NCBI GenBank assembly: GCA_035541775.1
Contig: DATKMP010000188.1
Location: 1-7,386, forward strand
From: DATKMP01 sp035541775
GTDB taxonomy: Bacteria > Bacteroidota > Ignavibacteria > UBA10030
Direction of reading: 5' to 3'
DNA: 7,386 nucleotides
A program made the position numbers and the translations under genes. How positions within the stretch are numbered: the stretch's first letter is position 1; every line of letters begins with the position of its first letter. Positions 5,310 through 7,386 of the stretch are shown here, one piece after another. The notes below the pieces were generated by a model. The model did not search any database, was not told the DNA's origin, and saw nothing but the letters and a program-made list of their open reading frames with translations.

Positions 5310-6872
5310 ATGGCAAACAGAAAAAACACAGTTTCCATCAATCCGGCAACGGGAGAAATTATTGGATATACTCCGGAAAATTCTGTTCAAGATTTAGAAC
5401 AGGCGATAGCGCATGCAAAAGTTGCACAACCGGCATGGGCTGCATTAAGTTTTAATCAACGTGCCGAATATTTATTCCGCATTCGTGAATACATTGTCGA
5501 GCATACAGATTATATCGTCGATGTGATTGCCAAAGATACCGGCAAGACAAAAATGGATGCGTTGAGTACGGAAGTTCTTTCGGTTGCCATGGCGATAACG
5601 TTTTACGCAACGAACGCGGAAAAATTATTGGAACGCAAATATTGTTCCGGCGGAAGCATTCTCACGATCAACAAACGATCGTACATCGACCGTGTACCGG
5701 TTGGAGTTGTCGGCATCATCAGTCCGTGGAATTATCCGTTTGCTATTCCGTTTCATGAAATTGCAATGGCATTAATTGCCGGGAATGCTGTGGTGTTGAA
5801 AGTGGCTTCGGCAACATTGGAAGTTGGAAAAGTAATTAAAGAATGCATCGATGCGGCACAACTTCCCGAACATATTTTTCAGTTCATCAATCTTCCCGGC
5901 CGTATTGCCGGCGATGCGTTTCTCGATTCGGGAATTCAGAAATTATTTTTCACCGGATCGGTTCCGGTTGGAAAAGCATTGATGAAAAAAGCATCGGAGC
6001 GACTAATTCCTATTTCGTTGGAACTCGGGGGCAACGATGCGATGATTGTTTGCAGCGATGCGAATTTAGATCGTGCAGCAAACGGCGCGCTGTGGGCAGG
6101 ACTTTCCAATGCGGGACAATCCTGCGCCGGCGTAGAACGAATTTTTATCGAAGCAAGTGTGTACGATGCGTTTGTAAAAATCCTGAAAGAAAAACTTACC
6201 GCACTTCGCCAAGGTGTCGATACGGATGCGAATGTTGAAATCGGTTCGATGACGACGGAAGAGCAATTTAAAAAAATTCTGAAACAGGTCAAAGACGCAA
6301 AAACAAAAGGGGCAAATATCTACTCAGCGCTTCCATTCAAAAAAAATAAAGGATTTTTCTATCCGCCGACTATTGTGGAAAATGTGGACGACACTATGCT
6401 GATGATGCAGGAAGAAATATTCGGACCGCTGCTTGGAGTGATGAAAGTACAAAATATCGATGAAGCTATTGCACGTGCCAATGCATCGAAACTCGGATTA
6501 ACGGCGTCGGTTTGGTCGCGTAATCGATCGAAAGCACACCATATTGCATCGCGCCTTGAAGTAGGATCTGTAATGATTAACGATCACTTGATGAGCCACG
6601 GACTTGCTGAAACGCCGTGGGGCGGATGGAAAGAATCCGGCATCGGCAGAACGCATGGCCACATTGGCCTGGAAGAAATGACACAGCCGCGCTGCGTGGT
6701 GGATGATTTGCTGCCCGGCGTACAAAAAAATATGTGGTGGTATCCGCATGATGCAGCTGTGTACGAAGGATTGAAAAGTGCGTTGACATTTTTATACAGC
6801 AGCAAGTACCTCAAGCGAATTCCGGCGTCGATCAAACTCGCAAAAGTTTTTTTACGCACATTCAAGAAATAA
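5310..6872 (+). CDS. NAD(P)-dependent aldehyde dehydrogenase with C-terminal tail
   Basis: A 520-residue member of the aldehyde dehydrogenase superfamily, oxidising an aldehyde to its acid. Numbered from ATG 5310, it shows the nucleotide-side PWNYP (Asn141), Lys164, FFTGSVPVG (213-221), general base Glu238 in LELGG, the nucleophile Cys272 in GQSCAGVERI, and Glu369 in EEIFGP. Two positions depart from the common form: LKVAS where LKP[SA] is usual, and LELGGND where GGK[DN] is usual. The catalytic domain ends near residue 465. About 50 more residues follow, rich in Trp/Tyr and Lys (MWWYPHD, then a basic amphipathic stretch ending in LRTFKK). This is similar in kind to the tail of mycobacterial GabD2-like enzymes and could mediate membrane contact. 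ATG 5283 is an in-frame alternative adding MKNKNERNR. Neither start has a good ribosome site, but the added codons look like A-rich leader. Adjacent to the SDR gene, it may take that enzyme's product. Confidence 0.93.
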   Translation: MANRKNTVSINPATGEIIGYTPENSVQDLEQAIAHAKVAQPAWAALSFNQRAEYLFRIREYIVEHTDYIVDVIAKDTGKTKMDALSTEVLSVAMAITFYATNAEKLLERKYCSGGSILTINKRSYIDRVPVGVVGIISPWNYPFAIPFHEIAMALIAGNAVVLKVASATLEVGKVIKECIDAAQLPEHIFQFINLPGRIAGDAFLDSGIQKLFFTGSVPVGKALMKKASERLIPISLELGGNDAMIVCSDANLDRAANGALWAGLSNAGQSCAGVERIFIEASVYDAFVKILKEKLTALRQGVDTDANVEIGSMTTEEQFKKILKQVKDAKTKGANIYSALPFKKNKGFFYPPTIVENVDDTMLMMQEEIFGPLLGVMKVQNIDEAIARANASKLGLTASVWSRNRSKAHHIASRLEVGSVMINDHLMSHGLAETPWGGWKESGIGRTHGHIGLEEMTQPRCVVDDLLPGVQKNMWWYPHDAAVYEGLKSALTFLYSSKYLKRIPASIKLAKVFLRTFKK

Positions 6873-6874
6873 AG

Positions 6875-7386
6875 CTACCACTGTTCGTAGTGGATTTTCG
6901 TTTTGTTGAATTTTTGTTTCGGTACATCTTCACCGGTCGGATGGCCGACAGGAATGACGTTGAGCGGAATAATGTTTTCAGGAATTTGTAAAATTGTGCG
7001 CACCGGTTCTATTCGTTCGGGATACGGATAGGCCGCAGTCCAAATTGCGCCGAGTCCCAGCGCTTCGGCGGCGAGCAAAATGTTTTCACTTGCCAATGTC
7101 GAATCGATCACAGCGAATTCATGATATTTGCGGTGTGCAAGTTCCGGAACGCCGCAGACAATGATTGCTGCACCGGCTTTATATAACATTTTGGCGTACG
7201 GCAGTGCATCGGCAAGTTTATCTAATGTCGCGTGTTCCGTCACAAGAATAAATTCCCACGGCTGGCAATTGACCGCGCTCGGAGCAGCCATACCGGCTTT
7301 GACAAGTTCTATTAATTCTTCTTGAGCAATTGATTCGCCGGTAAAATTTCTTACGCTTTTTCGTTCGTAGATGGTGCTTAAAATCG
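6875..7386 (-). CDS. Nitroreductase family protein, 5' end just outside window
   Basis: An FMN-dependent nitroreductase-fold oxidoreductase, expected in the cytoplasm and using NAD(P)H; the substrate is not identifiable. The frame is open to the window edge, giving 169 visible residues. An internal ATG at 7291 is not the start, because the upstream codons read as the standard opening IYERKSVRNF. That opening is followed by the AAPSAVNCQPWEFI block that contacts FMN, a middle block (SENILLAAEALGLGAIW) and the closing VIPVGHPTGE plus KIHYEQW. Family members are usually about 170-180 residues, so only a handful of N-terminal residues should be missing. It differs clearly from the exported SagB-type protein at 1644-2324 in length, motifs and location. 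Its stop is two bases from that of the aldehyde dehydrogenase gene, so the two transcripts probably overlap. Confidence 0.92.
   Translation of the reverse strand, partial: ILSTIYERKSVRNFTGESIAQEELIELVKAGMAAPSAVNCQPWEFILVTEHATLDKLADALPYAKMLYKAGAAIIVCGVPELAHRKYHEFAVIDSTLASENILLAAEALGLGAIWTAAYPYPERIEPVRTILQIPENIIPLNVIPVGHPTGEDVPKQKFNKTKIHYEQW
6878..6904 (+). terminator. Probable terminator of the operon, inside the convergent gene's end
   Basis: CCACTG (6878-6883) pairs with TAGTGG (6888-6893) around a TTCG tetraloop. The T-rich run ATTTTCGTTTT (6894-6904) follows on the + strand. The hairpin overlaps the last codons of the convergent nitroreductase. On the - strand it is followed by a weaker T-rich stretch, so it may work in both directions. 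The stem is short (six pairs, one G-T), but a UUCG loop is unusually stable. Confidence 0.45.

Noticed and set aside
1..7386. CRISPR array, tRNA, rRNA, insertion sequence or phage genes
   Set aside because: Scanned for regular spaced repeats, tRNA-like cloverleaf ends, transposase motifs and integrase motifs. None seen.

Overview
The window comes from a Gram-negative bacterium of moderate GC content. A Bacteroidota/Chlorobi/Ignavibacteriota (FCB-group) member is my best guess, with low confidence. Three things point that way: an outer-membrane-type lipocalin (Blc), a Sec-exported flavoprotein, and an intergenic promoter that fits the Bacteroidota pattern TTTG-N20-TAnnTTTG exactly. Several genes carry strong GGAGG-type ribosome binding sites. 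That argues against the Bacteroidia proper, where such sites are rare. No ribosomal, tRNA, phage, transposon or CRISPR sequence is visible.

Layout. (1) Positions 1-1628, + strand: the C-terminal two thirds of a Cu(I)-exporting P1B-type ATPase (CopA), cut by the window start. (2) Positions 1644-2324, - strand: an exported SagB-type nitroreductase-like flavoprotein, convergent with copA. (3) Positions 2325-2779: a 455-bp gene-free stretch. It holds the presumed promoter of the nitroreductase, a second promoter facing right, a roughly 77-nt predicted transcript made of a C-rich-loop hairpin plus an intrinsic terminator, and an imperfect palindrome. (4) Positions 2780-6872, + strand: a tight gene run of a DUF2085 membrane protein, an unrecognised Cys-rich membrane protein, the lipocalin Blc, a short-chain dehydrogenase and an aldehyde dehydrogenase. 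(5) Positions 6875-7386, - strand: a cytoplasmic-type nitroreductase, nearly complete, convergent with the aldehyde dehydrogenase.

How the genes may work together. The five-gene run looks like one transcription unit: one 20-bp overlap, gaps of 24 and 15 bp, then an 81-bp gap that may hold an internal promoter. The dehydrogenase and aldehyde dehydrogenase could catalyse alcohol to aldehyde to acid on a hydrophobic substrate. Both carry basic, aromatic C-terminal tails that could hold them at the membrane. A lipocalin that binds lipids sits just upstream. Together this suggests handling of lipid-derived alcohols and aldehydes at the envelope, but that is inference from context.

The most novel-looking element is the small intergenic transcript at about 2481-2557. 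It has a good promoter, a hairpin exposing CCCUCCC (which contains the anti-Shine-Dalgarno core CCUCC) and a strong terminator. It is either a free-standing small RNA or a terminated leader controlling the downstream operon.
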